A stretch of DNA of 64,000 nucleotides from Sphingobacterium corticibacterium. GTDB lineage: Bacteria; Bacteroidota; Bacteroidia; Sphingobacteriales; Sphingobacteriaceae. Location of the stretch: NCBI RefSeq assembly GCF_004208525.1, contig NZ_SGIT01000001.1, positions 310,001 to 374,000 on the forward strand. Reading direction: 5' to 3'. Below, in pieces: positions 1 to 7,954 of this stretch (the stretch's first letter is position 1; each line of letters opens with the position of its first letter). The notes below the pieces were generated by a model. The model searched no databases. It was not told the origin of the DNA and saw only the letters and a program-made list of their open reading frames with translations. Both the position numbers and the translations under genes were made by a program.

Positions 1-2120
1 TAATAGGTCAGGGTGGCGTTTAATATTTTTCCGAAAGCGATCTTTGTACCGGCTTCTAATTGATTGGCACGCTGTGCTTTGAATACGGATATGCTTTGAT
101 CGGGCTGTATTTGGTTGCCTATATTCTTGAATCCATTCATGTAGTTTCCGAAAAAGGACAGCCTTTCCGGGAGCAATTCATAAGAGAAACCTAGTCTGGG
201 TGATAAAGTGTTCTGTGTGTATGAGCCTGTGGTTGCTCTGCTCAACGTGTTATAGGTACCGTCGTTGATGAAACGGTCAAAACGGAGACCAAGGGATAGA
301 TGCAACCTATCGGCAATCGAAATGACGTCGGCTATATAGGCTCCGAGTGTTTTCTGTGTAGTTTGGTTATAGCCTGTATTGCGTTGCGACAAGATATGCT
401 GAACGTCTTCGATCCGGATAACAGGGGCTTCTGAAAGCTGGTTAAGGTCTACGGATTCAAAAACCTTTTGCCCGTAACCTAAGCCGTCGTAGCGTGTATA
501 GCGATGATTTTGGACCCAATCTAGGCCGATAACGGCTATGTTAAGTAGTGAACCTATACGAAAATTACCTTTGAAATTCTGTTGAAGATTATGTCGTGCG
601 GTTTGCTCATCGCTGAATGCCCGCAGAATCCGATCGACAGAATCTCGCGTGCGCCAGATCAAATCGAAGATGTAGAGGTCGTCATAGGCGCCGTTCCCCC
701 AAGCATATTTTGTCTCTGAAGCCCAATTGTCGGATATTTTGTAGTTGGCTTGAAAGAGAACGTTACCCGATTGTTGTTGGCTTGTCAAAGAGTTGTCGTT
801 GAGGGATTCTTTATAGGATAGGTTTAGATCGTTAAAACTCCTTTCCGCTAGCGTACCGGATATAAACCATCCGGCGGGTGTAATACCTTTCTGGCTGGAA
901 TAGTCTGCATCGAGTGACAGTGCTAAGCGGTCGTTTACATGGTAATGGAGGCTCGGTGCGATAAGCATGGAATTGTTGCCACCTTGGTATTGAAATGAAT
1001 TTTCCTGTTGACGTGCTATGTTTACACGGAACAGCACGTCTTTTTCCTTACCTAATGGGGTGTTGAGGTCAGCGGTAATCCGATTGAAATTCCAGCTACC
1101 CGTACTGTAGGCAACCTCGCCGCCGAAGGTTTCATATGGTTTTTTTGTAATATAGTTGATGATACCGCCGAAAGAGGTCATCTGCGCTCCAAAGAAGGTG
1201 GAATTCGGACCCTTGATCGCTTCTACTCGCTCCACATTTGCCAGGTCAATACCGGTACGCAGATAGGTGGCCATCCCGTTTCTAAAATTCTCTGAGGTCT
1301 GAAAACCACGGGAAAAGAAAGCAGGCATGCCGGCTCCGGTTTTGGAGGGAGCTGCACCCGGGACATTGCGGAAAGCTTCGTCTAAGGTTATGGCGGATTG
1401 TTCTTTAATCAATTCTTTATCGATAACGCTATATACTTGTGGGTTTTCCAAGTAAGGTAATGCGATACGTGCGACGTCTTCGCTCTGTTTTTTTGAGCTT
1501 ATTTCGTATTTGTTTCCAACAACGAGTACCTCAGAAAGATGATGCGAGGTATAAGACAGTATGAAATGCTGTTTGTTTTCTCCTTCTTTCAGATTTACCC
1601 TATGGGTCTGCAAATCTGTCCCGAGCAATTTTACTTCTAAAAGATGTTGTCCTGGTGTAGCTCCTTCAATAGCGTAATAGCCCTGTGCATTCGCCATCGT
1701 TGACTGCCCATCGCGTATCCGCACCGTTGTATGGGGTGCTGGTAAGCCATCCTGTGTAGTGATATAACCTCGAAGGGAGGCGGATTGTTGTGCGCCTGAC
1801 CGTATACTGATTTGACGACCGTCGACCCGGTAGTTCGCGGGCGTAAGTTGTAATACTTCGGCTAAAACTTCTTCTAAAGGCTTGTCCACGATCCGAACGT
1901 CGATTTTTCGTTGAGGATCGAACTGCGTGGATAGATAGGAAAAATGGATACCCAGACGTTGCTCCAATGCTTGGATAAGGTCTTCAATTGTACTATTGCT
2001 AAGATTTAACGTAACTCGTTCTTTTAGGACATCGGTTTGGCTGTATGCCAGCAATGGGCATTGCAATGAAAAAATGAGTATAAAAAGAATAATGCTGATA
2101 TGTTTTGTTGTGGTTTGCAT
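1..2120 (-). CDS. TonB-dependent siderophore receptor with N-terminal STN domain (3' end outside window)
   Basis: Reading leftward from ATG at 2120-2118, the frame stays open for about 706 codons to the window edge, so the C-terminal barrel strands are missing. Order: signal peptide (residues 1-28, ending LLAYSQ), an STN (secretin/TonB short N-terminal) domain at about 30-90, a carboxypeptidase-regulatory-like domain at about 105-185, then the plug (VDRVEAIKGPNSTFFG-type motif about residue 300) and barrel. It is an outer-membrane receptor that imports a ligand, probably a ferric siderophore, using TonB energy. STN domains talk to FecR-type anti-sigma factors, and a FecR/FecI pair lies directly upstream on the same strand, so this is a transducing receptor that should switch on its own expression. 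The barrel is similar to the receptor at 5353-7758 (shared SFFGNY..NGFKN segment). The ligand cannot be told from sequence. Confidence 0.93.
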   Translation of the reverse strand, partial: MQTTTKHISIILFILIFSLQCPLLAYSQTDVLKERVTLNLSNSTIEDLIQALEQRLGIHFSYLSTQFDPQRKIDVRIVDKPLEEVLAEVLQLTPANYRVDGRQISIRSGAQQSASLRGYITTQDGLPAPHTTVRIRDGQSTMANAQGYYAIEGATPGQHLLEVKLLGTDLQTHRVNLKEGENKQHFILSYTSHHLSEVLVVGNKYEISSKKQSEDVARIALPYLENPQVYSVIDKELIKEQSAITLDEAFRNVPGAAPSKTGAGMPAFFSRGFQTSENFRNGMATYLRTGIDLANVERVEAIKGPNSTFFGAQMTSFGGIINYITKKPYETFGGEVAYSTGSWNFNRITADLNTPLGKEKDVLFRVNIARQQENSFQYQGGNNSMLIAPSLHYHVNDRLALSLDADYSSQKGITPAGWFISGTLAERSFNDLNLSYKESLNDNSLTSQQQSGNVLFQANYKISDNWASETKYAWGNGAYDDLYIFDLIWRTRDSVDRILRAFSDEQTARHNLQQNFKGNFRIGSLLNIAVIGLDWVQNHRYTRYDGLGYGQKVFESVDLNQLSEAPVIRIEDVQHILSQRNTGYNQTTQKTLGAYIADVISIADRLHLSLGLRFDRFINDGTYNTLSRATTGSYTQNTLSPRLGFSYELLPERLSFFGNYMNGFKNIGNQIQPDQSISVFKAQRANQLEAGTKIAFGKILNATLTY

Positions 2121-2267
2121 ATTTTTGTATAAAGTTAATAGCTAATAAAGTTGTTAATCATGTTTCCGGCACAACGTTTGGCGATGGGGTGCCGGATTCT
2201 TATCTTTTAATAACCGCGCGATAGGCGGATCATGGTTTGAAATAGATGAACGGTTTGAGGTCATGTG

Positions 2268-3206
2268 TTATGGAAATATATATATGTTTTGTTCTTCGAT
2301 ACGATAACGTAATTGGAGACTGTAGCATAAACTTTCGATAACCTGTTTTAAACTGGGGTTGTCAAAGCGTGAACGAAAGTTGGCTTGTTGACGGTCCTTT
2401 GAAGATTCTATGTGTATTGCTACGCCGAACCATCGTTCTATTTTACGACATACTTCAGGAAGCGATTCTTGATCAAAAACAAGAATATTCGACGACCATG
2501 GGGCAATTTGTGTCGTCGCTATACGTGTTTTCTCACGGGCATTTATTTTATCGAAAGATATAGACTCACCTTTTGTGAGAACCTGGGCCGCTGTCTTGTT
2601 CTTAGGTGAACACGCGACCTTTCCAGAGCGTACGTCAACTCGTGTGTGGCTATGGTGAGGATACGATCTGACCGCGAAAGAAGTGCCTAAAACGCGAACT
2701 TTCCCGTAGGCCGTTTTTACATAGAAGGGATGAAGACTGTCTGGCGCAACGTCAAACAATGCTTCTCCTTCCAAGACGACAATGCGCTGTTTGTCGGATA
2801 TACTATACCAAATGCGGCTTTCGCTATTCAGCTGAACTTGGCTGCCATCGGGAAGTTTAGCTGTCAATTTTTGGCCAGGACCGACCTCCAGTGTCTGTAG
2901 GTTTATCCGGCCTGTATCCTCTACGGATTGTTGAAGGAATAGGGATAGAAAAGGAACGATGAGCAAAATAGCAGCGGCCGGCCATATCCATACCTGACGG
3001 TTTTTAGATCGCCGCGGTACGGGAGCTACGGCCTCCCAAAGACGGGATGCGAGCGCAGCTTTATTGATATCCTCCGAAAAAGCTGGAATTGGTTCTTCCG
3101 GATTCTCCAATTCTAACCATTTCTCAACTTGTATCCGTTCTGCTTCGCTACATGTGCCTTTTGCATATTCCCGAAGCAGTTCGGGCGTGATATCATTTTC
3201 TTCCAT
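2268..3206 (-). CDS. FecR-family anti-sigma factor
   Basis: 312 residues, the normal size for FecR proteins. A cytoplasmic N-terminal part (1-75) with the usual acidic start and a conserved tract (LREYAKGTCSEAE) binds the sigma factor. One membrane segment lies at about 73-91 (WPAAAILLIVPFLSLFL). The periplasmic FecR domain spans about 105-205 (KLPDGSQVQLNSES, VLEGEALFDVAPD, FYVKTAYGKVRVLGTSF), and a C-terminal STN-contact domain ends the protein. It sits between its sigma factor (65 bp upstream) and the STN receptor (147 bp downstream). By family knowledge it holds the sigma factor inactive until the ligand-loaded receptor signals across the periplasm. Confidence 0.93.
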   Translation of the reverse strand: MEENDITPELLREYAKGTCSEAERIQVEKWLELENPEEPIPAFSEDINKAALASRLWEAVAPVPRRSKNRQVWIWPAAAILLIVPFLSLFLQQSVEDTGRINLQTLEVGPGQKLTAKLPDGSQVQLNSESRIWYSISDKQRIVVLEGEALFDVAPDSLHPFYVKTAYGKVRVLGTSFAVRSYPHHSHTRVDVRSGKVACSPKNKTAAQVLTKGESISFDKINAREKTRIATTQIAPWSSNILVFDQESLPEVCRKIERWFGVAIHIESSKDRQQANFRSRFDNPSLKQVIESLCYSLQLRYRIEEQNIYIFP

Positions 3207-3271
3207 ATCGTGACTGTTACCTTTATTTGCTTAGTATAGACACGTGCCGGAAGAAAAACCCTAATGGAAAT

Positions 3272-3820
3272 TTAAAAATATATGGTGCTTTTTTTGATCT
3301 CTTCTCTCATCATTTTATGCGCTCGCTGTAAATGGTATTCCACGGTCTTTATACTCAGTCCCATTTCGGTGGCTAAGTCCTCATTTGTGAGATGTTTTTC
3401 GTACTTTCTAATATAAATTTCCTGCGAACGTGGTGGAAGTAGGGCGACGAGTTGCTGATATTTACTTTCGACACTTCTCAATGGTGGTGTATCGACAAAT
3501 GGAGTAGCCTGTTCGACTAATTGTGTGGCTATCTTTTCATGTTGCCTCTTAATGTCCTTTGCTCGAAAATGATTAATAATGTGGTTTTTGGTTGTACGGA
3601 CAATGTAATTTTCGAATGTCTTATGAATAATAATGGATTTTCTTTTTTCCCAAATACGTTGAAAGACTTCCTGGCTAATGTCTTCTGCATCGGAGTGGCT
3701 TAACGTATATTTATAAGACATATTGTACACTGTTTGCCAGTGGGCGTGAAAGAGCGTAGCAAATGCATTCGTGTCTCCTTGCGTCAATTTTTTTAGAAGA
3801 TTCTTTTCTTTCTCTGACAT
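3272..3820 (-). CDS. ECF (FecI-type) RNA polymerase sigma factor
   Basis: 182 residues with sigma-70 region 2 (SYKYTLSHSDAEDISQEVFQRIWEKR-type segment) and region 4 (VALLPPRSQEIY, LSIKTVEYHLQRAHKMM helix-turn-helix). The frame is open further upstream to an ATG at 3871, but a good Bacteroidota promoter (-7 box at 3861-3868, minus strand) overlaps that codon, so the ATG at 3820-3818 (MSEKEKNLL) is the start I chose. It heads the sigma / anti-sigma / STN-receptor cassette and should direct transcription of the receptor when the ligand is present. Confidence 0.92.
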   Translation of the reverse strand: MSEKEKNLLKKLTQGDTNAFATLFHAHWQTVYNMSYKYTLSHSDAEDISQEVFQRIWEKRKSIIIHKTFENYIVRTTKNHIINHFRAKDIKRQHEKIATQLVEQATPFVDTPPLRSVESKYQQLVALLPPRSQEIYIRKYEKHLTNEDLATEMGLSIKTVEYHLQRAHKMMREEIKKSTIYF

Positions 3821-3860
3821 AAAAATCCGTGGTCTCGAGCAGCGTAGTAATATATACGCG

Positions 3861-3892
3861 CAAAAGTACATTTTATTTAGAATCTTTCCAAA
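3861..3892 (-). promoter_or_regulatory. Promoter of the ECF sigma factor
   Basis: On the minus strand, TTTG at 3892-3889 is followed after 20 bp by TACTTTTG at 3868-3861, matching the Bacteroidota -33/-7 pattern (TTTG ... TAnnTTTG). Transcription would begin near 3855, about 35 bp before the chosen start codon at 3820. Confidence 0.55.
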
Positions 3893-4078
3893 TAGCTGTA
3901 TTGATATGGTGTAGTTTTCCCATCAGTGTTTTTTATGTCTTCGTCAGCAAGTTGTTTTTGGTGCGAAGGATAACGTCAGCAGTCCATATAATGGCAGAAA
4001 GTGGCTGTCTCGGAGATCATCTACTTACAAAACTTTTATTACGCCACATAAGTGTATGACTTTTTATTCCCATGGCGT

Positions 4079-5146
4079 CTAACGGTTTTCGCTTTCTTCT
4101 GCTTTTCCGTCAGCAATAAGTTCGTCAACCTCCTGCATTTCTCCGTTTTCGAGATGCTTTACTTCTTCTTCCTGATCGTCTGATTCGAGGTCAATGTGGA
4201 AAGTGCAGCCTATTGGAAAGTGATCGGAACCGACGGATGGATAAATAAATAGCTTATCTATTATTATCGTTGTACTGTGAAATAATAAGTCTAACGGAAC
4301 CCGAAAAAACCAGTATTTGGCATGAAAGGTTGATAGTATGCCCCTTCCAATACGTGCGTCGATAAGTTCACTGGTTTTCTTAAACAAAATCGAGGATCTT
4401 GCCCATGCGACATTATTGAAATCGCCCGTGACCACAACGGGTAATGCATAGTCTCTCACTTTTTTCGCTACTGCTAGCAAATCGCCGTCCCTTTCTTTGG
4501 AATTATCTTCCTCCGTTGGGCTTGGTGGGGGTGGGTGTACTGCAAAGAAAATAAATCGATGGCCATCGTTTGTTTCGAGTTCAGCTTCTATACTGGGTAC
4601 GTCGTCCGCAACGAAATAATGGGTCTGTATATTGTGAACCTTTAATTTCGTGTAAAGATGCATCCCATAGGTATTCTCCAAAGGCACCTTCTTTTGATAG
4701 GGATAGTCCTTTTCTAGGGGCTGCAATGCTTTTTCCCAATCAGCGTTACTCTCCATCGTAACAAAAATGTCTGGCTGCTCCTTCTCGATCAGTTCGATAA
4801 AGCGATGGTATTCGCTGTTGAATTGATAGATGTTGCAGGAAATGATGTTTATTTTATCGGAACTAGATGATGTTTTGGAAGGCTTTTGTTTTTTCCAGAA
4901 TTTGGTGTACCGCATTAAGATGTAGATATGGTAGACAATCAGTATGAACTGGACGGTTTGAACTATCCAAAGCCAGATACTATCCTCTACATATATCATC
5001 GTTATGCCGAAGGCAATAATTTGTAGGATAACGAGCTGTATTTTGATAAATTCGGCTACGCGGAATAACCAATGCTGATGTTGGATAAACGGCAATACAC
5101 TTAAAAGAATGAAGATTGTAGAGATAACAGCGAGTGTCGTAACCAT
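4079..5146 (-). CDS. Membrane-anchored endonuclease/exonuclease/phosphatase (EEP) family protein
   Basis: 355 residues. Three predicted membrane helices fill residues 4-22, 34-52 and 57-77, followed by an EEP catalytic domain (about 97-315) with the family's metal/phosphate motifs: ISCNIYQFN, VTMESNADW (metal-binding Glu), VVTGDFNN (Asp/Asn pair) and VGSDHFPI (the Asp-His end motif). The last 40 residues are strongly acidic (Glu/Asp-rich) and look disordered. The domain would hydrolyse a phosphodiester or phosphomonoester, but EEP members act on nucleic acids, phospholipids or inositol phosphates and the substrate cannot be assigned. It stands alone between two siderophore receptor loci, with no sign of co-transcription. 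Confidence 0.88.
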   Translation of the reverse strand: MVTTLAVISTIFILLSVLPFIQHQHWLFRVAEFIKIQLVILQIIAFGITMIYVEDSIWLWIVQTVQFILIVYHIYILMRYTKFWKKQKPSKTSSSSDKINIISCNIYQFNSEYHRFIELIEKEQPDIFVTMESNADWEKALQPLEKDYPYQKKVPLENTYGMHLYTKLKVHNIQTHYFVADDVPSIEAELETNDGHRFIFFAVHPPPPSPTEEDNSKERDGDLLAVAKKVRDYALPVVVTGDFNNVAWARSSILFKKTSELIDARIGRGILSTFHAKYWFFRVPLDLLFHSTTIIIDKLFIYPSVGSDHFPIGCTFHIDLESDDQEEEVKHLENGEMQEVDELIADGKAEESENR

Positions 5147-5280
5147 AGTGAATGTCTTGAATTGCCTCGAAAGATAATTAAAAGTAATAACTTCCCAAGT
5201 GTAAATTCATTCATTGTCGTATTTTTTTAGCTTTCATATAATGATCCAAATTGCTTTTTATATACGAAATTTGATATTGA

Positions 5281-5312
5281 TTTGTTTGTTGTCTAGAATA
5301 AGTCTAAATTAG
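5281..5312 (+). promoter_or_regulatory. Possible promoter of the siderophore receptor at 5353
   Basis: TTTG at 5281-5284 is followed after 20 bp by TAAATTAG at 5305-5312, a 7-of-8 match to the Bacteroidota -7 consensus. The start codon is 41 bp downstream. The surrounding DNA is very AT-rich, so chance matches are likely. Confidence 0.35.
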
Positions 5313-5352
5313 CAAAATTTTTAATTGTTCTAAATAATTATTCTGATTTATT

Positions 5353-7758
5353 ATGCGAAAAATCTTAATTGCTGTATGTGTTCTTGCCCATACGCTATTG
5401 TATGCTCAACAAAAAGTAAAAATATACGGGAAAATTCTATCTGCGGATAGCCAACCTGCTGCTGGTATCACGGTCAATATAAATGGTCTGGGAAAATCCT
5501 CCTATACCGATGCAAAGGGAAATTATACGTTCAACGATATCGATACGGGAAGATATATGCTTGCGATATCTGCGGTAGGCATAAAGCCATTATCCCGTGA
5601 AATCTATATTCGCCCAGGTGGTCGATTGCAAATTCCGACAATTTACTTAACGGAAAATCGTGCCTCTTTGGAGGAAATCAATATTTATGGGATACGGAAT
5701 ACGTATACGCGGAAAACTAGTCCCTATGTGGCCAAGATGCCTTTACGCAATCTAGAGAATCCACAGTCGTACGCTGTTATTACGAAGGAGCTGTTGCAGA
5801 GCCAGGTAAATACAAGTTTTGACGATGCCTTGGCGAATGTTTCTGGTGTGGACCAGCTGTGGGGTGCGACCGGTCGCCCGGGAGATGGATCGTCTTATTA
5901 TACATTACGTGGATTTACAACGCAAGCAGCAATGGTCAATGGTGTAGTGAACATAGCGAGCGCAAGTCCTGATCCAATAAATCTGGAAACAATTGAGGTG
6001 ATTAAGGGACCCTCCGGTTCATTGTATGGCGGGACGGCTATCGGCTTTGGTGGTTTGATCAATAATGTGACGAAAAAGCCTTTGGATACACTTGGTGGAC
6101 GTGTAAATTATATTTTTGGATCTTTTGACCAACATCGGGTAACGGCAGATGTATACGGTCCGCTTTCGAAGGATCATAAATGGTTAGGACGTGTAAATAC
6201 AGCCTTTACCAGCACGGGTACTTTTCAGGATGCCGGATTTAAACGCTCTTTCTTTATTGCTCCGTCTTTGCTTTATCGGGCTAATGAGCGTTTGGATATT
6301 CAGCTTGATGCTGAAATTTACCAAAGTAAAGCGACCAACCCCTTGATGGTATTTCTAAATAGAAGTCGCGACCTTTTTGCACGTACACCATCCGAGCTGC
6401 AATTTGATTTCGATAAATCGTATACGCATAACGATGTGACATTTAAGAATCCGGTCGCCAATATTCGTGGAAACGTAAACTATCGTCTGGATGACCGCTG
6501 GACATCCAATACGACGGTCAGTTTCAATCAACGGAAATCTGATGGTTATTTCCAATATGTGATGTACCTGGAACCAGGCAACGATACGTTGATCAGCCGT
6601 TATGCCGGAGATCAGGATTATGTGGCGAAAGTCTTCAATGCACAGCAGAATTTTGTGGGGGATTACCGGATCGGAACAATGCGTAACCGTACGTTGATCG
6701 GTATTGATTATCTCTTCCAGCAGGCGGTAACACACAACTCGCCCTACGTTTTGGTAGATAAAATAAATACGTCCTATGATGATCCGGACTACTACAAATT
6801 CAATGCGGCATTCATCGATCAAGCTATCGCTGCCTCCAATGGTGCTGAAACAAATAACCGTAGCCGGAACGGCGTGTTGGGAGGTTATGTGTCCAATGTG
6901 TTGGATGTGACACCTGCTCTTCATGTCCATCTCGCACTACGTGTGGATTACTTTGATAACAAAGGAACGTATAATTTTGATGCGGACACAACGACAGGTG
7001 GATATAGTCAGACTGCTTTCTCGCCACGGGCAGGGATCGTGTACGAGCTTATGAAAGATCGGATATCGTTCTTCGGTAATTATCAGAATGGATTCAAAAA
7101 TGTGGCACCGATAGTACAACCTTTACCGGATGTCTCGGGTGATTTCAAACCACAGCAAGCCGAACAATGGGAAGCGGGGGTGAAGTTTAATTTATTTAAT
7201 GACCGGGTTGGATTGACAGCAAGTTATTATGATATTTCGGTCAGCAATATTACCAGACCGGAGTCCATTGAACGTGATGGCGAGTTCTATAATATTACGG
7301 TACAGGATGGAACACGTTTGAGCCGTGGGTTTGAATTTGATCTGACAGCTGCTCCGATGGAAGGTTTGGACGTTATTTTGAGCTATAGCAACAACAGCAG
7401 CAAGCTGACGAAAGCAGATGCAAACGTTAATGATCTGCGTCCAACGGAGGCCGGTCCAAAGAACTTATTTAATTTCTGGGCGAATTATACAATTAGGCGA
7501 GGGCTATTGCATGGTGTAGGTATTGGAGCGGGGGTTAACCACGCTGGGAAAAACCTGATTACGAACAGTCTACCTACAGGCGCATTTACTGTTCCGGCTT
7601 ATACCTTGGTTAATGCGAGTGTATCTTATCGTTATAAAAATTACGAGCTGGCTGTGAAAGCGAATAATCTGACGGACGAAACGTATTTCAAGGGATGGTC
7701 TACAGTCAATCCCATGATGTCCCGAAACGTGCTTGGAAGTATAGCATATAGCTTTTAA
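5353..7758 (+). CDS. TonB-dependent siderophore receptor (no STN domain)
   Basis: 801 residues. The signal peptide covers 1-19 (ending LLYAQQ), a carboxypeptidase-regulatory-like domain about 22-105, the plug about 125-245 (YAVITKELLQSQ, TLRGFTTQAAMVNG, IEVIKGPSGSLYGG), and the rest is a 22-strand-type barrel ending in aromatic Phe (SIAYSF), as expected for outer-membrane insertion. Family knowledge points to uptake of a ferric hydroxamate or related siderophore (FhuE/FpvA-like group). It is a paralogue of the receptor at 1-2120 but lacks the STN domain, so it should transport without signalling to an anti-sigma factor. It is a single-gene unit; the ligand is unknown. Confidence 0.93.
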   Translation: MRKILIAVCVLAHTLLYAQQKVKIYGKILSADSQPAAGITVNINGLGKSSYTDAKGNYTFNDIDTGRYMLAISAVGIKPLSREIYIRPGGRLQIPTIYLTENRASLEEINIYGIRNTYTRKTSPYVAKMPLRNLENPQSYAVITKELLQSQVNTSFDDALANVSGVDQLWGATGRPGDGSSYYTLRGFTTQAAMVNGVVNIASASPDPINLETIEVIKGPSGSLYGGTAIGFGGLINNVTKKPLDTLGGRVNYIFGSFDQHRVTADVYGPLSKDHKWLGRVNTAFTSTGTFQDAGFKRSFFIAPSLLYRANERLDIQLDAEIYQSKATNPLMVFLNRSRDLFARTPSELQFDFDKSYTHNDVTFKNPVANIRGNVNYRLDDRWTSNTTVSFNQRKSDGYFQYVMYLEPGNDTLISRYAGDQDYVAKVFNAQQNFVGDYRIGTMRNRTLIGIDYLFQQAVTHNSPYVLVDKINTSYDDPDYYKFNAAFIDQAIAASNGAETNNRSRNGVLGGYVSNVLDVTPALHVHLALRVDYFDNKGTYNFDADTTTGGYSQTAFSPRAGIVYELMKDRISFFGNYQNGFKNVAPIVQPLPDVSGDFKPQQAEQWEAGVKFNLFNDRVGLTASYYDISVSNITRPESIERDGEFYNITVQDGTRLSRGFEFDLTAAPMEGLDVILSYSNNSSKLTKADANVNDLRPTEAGPKNLFNFWANYTIRRGLLHGVGIGAGVNHAGKNLITNSLPTGAFTVPAYTLVNASVSYRYKNYELAVKANNLTDETYFKGWSTVNPMMSRNVLGSIAYSF

Positions 7759-7789
7759 TATTGGTCAAATATGGGTAAAAAAAAGAATT

Positions 7790-7823
7790 TTTGCATAATA
7801 GCATACAAGTTTCAATATATTTG
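7790..7823 (+). promoter_or_regulatory. Promoter of the zwf-pgl unit
   Basis: TTTG at 7790-7793 and TATATTTG at 7816-7823 (full match to TAnnTTTG) are 22 bp apart. The first ATG downstream is 7852, the start of the broken gnd-like ORF, not zwf (7955), which suggests the promoter originally served a gene in front of zwf. Confidence 0.55.
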
Positions 7824-7851
7824 GACTTCCATATTTAACTAATTTAAAAAA

Positions 7852-7944
7852 ATGATTAAATACAATTTTGGAATCGCAGACAACGATTTCGCTGTAGCTA
7901 GATTGGATTTAGGTTTTTTCATGCCCACTGGGACTAAATTTTAG
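7852..7944 (+). pseudogene. Probable remnant of gnd (6-phosphogluconate dehydrogenase), N-terminal fragment
   Basis: A 30-codon ORF starting MIKYNFGIADNDFAVARLDLG and stopping at 7944, 10 bp before zwf. From memory, decarboxylating 6-phosphogluconate dehydrogenases of this phylum begin with a KY-FG stretch, a nucleotide-binding loop (GLGVMGRNLLLN), and then ADNGF-V-G-D. The fragment looks like that N terminus with the roughly 14-residue loop deleted and everything after the second strand lost. Its position between a promoter and zwf-pgl is where gnd often stands in Bacteroidota. The alternative is an unrelated leader peptide. This rests on recall, not on an alignment. Confidence 0.45.
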
Positions 7945-7954
7945 CGACCGTAAG

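Noticed and set aside
5311..5345. AT-rich near-palindrome before the receptor at 5353 as a Fur box
   Set aside because: Only weak resemblance to the Fur consensus in DNA that is almost all A and T; not supportable.
6355..6930. 191-codon open frame antisense to the siderophore receptor
   Set aside because: Lies wholly inside a well-supported TonB receptor gene; the product has no recognisable domain and looks like a shadow of the sense codons.
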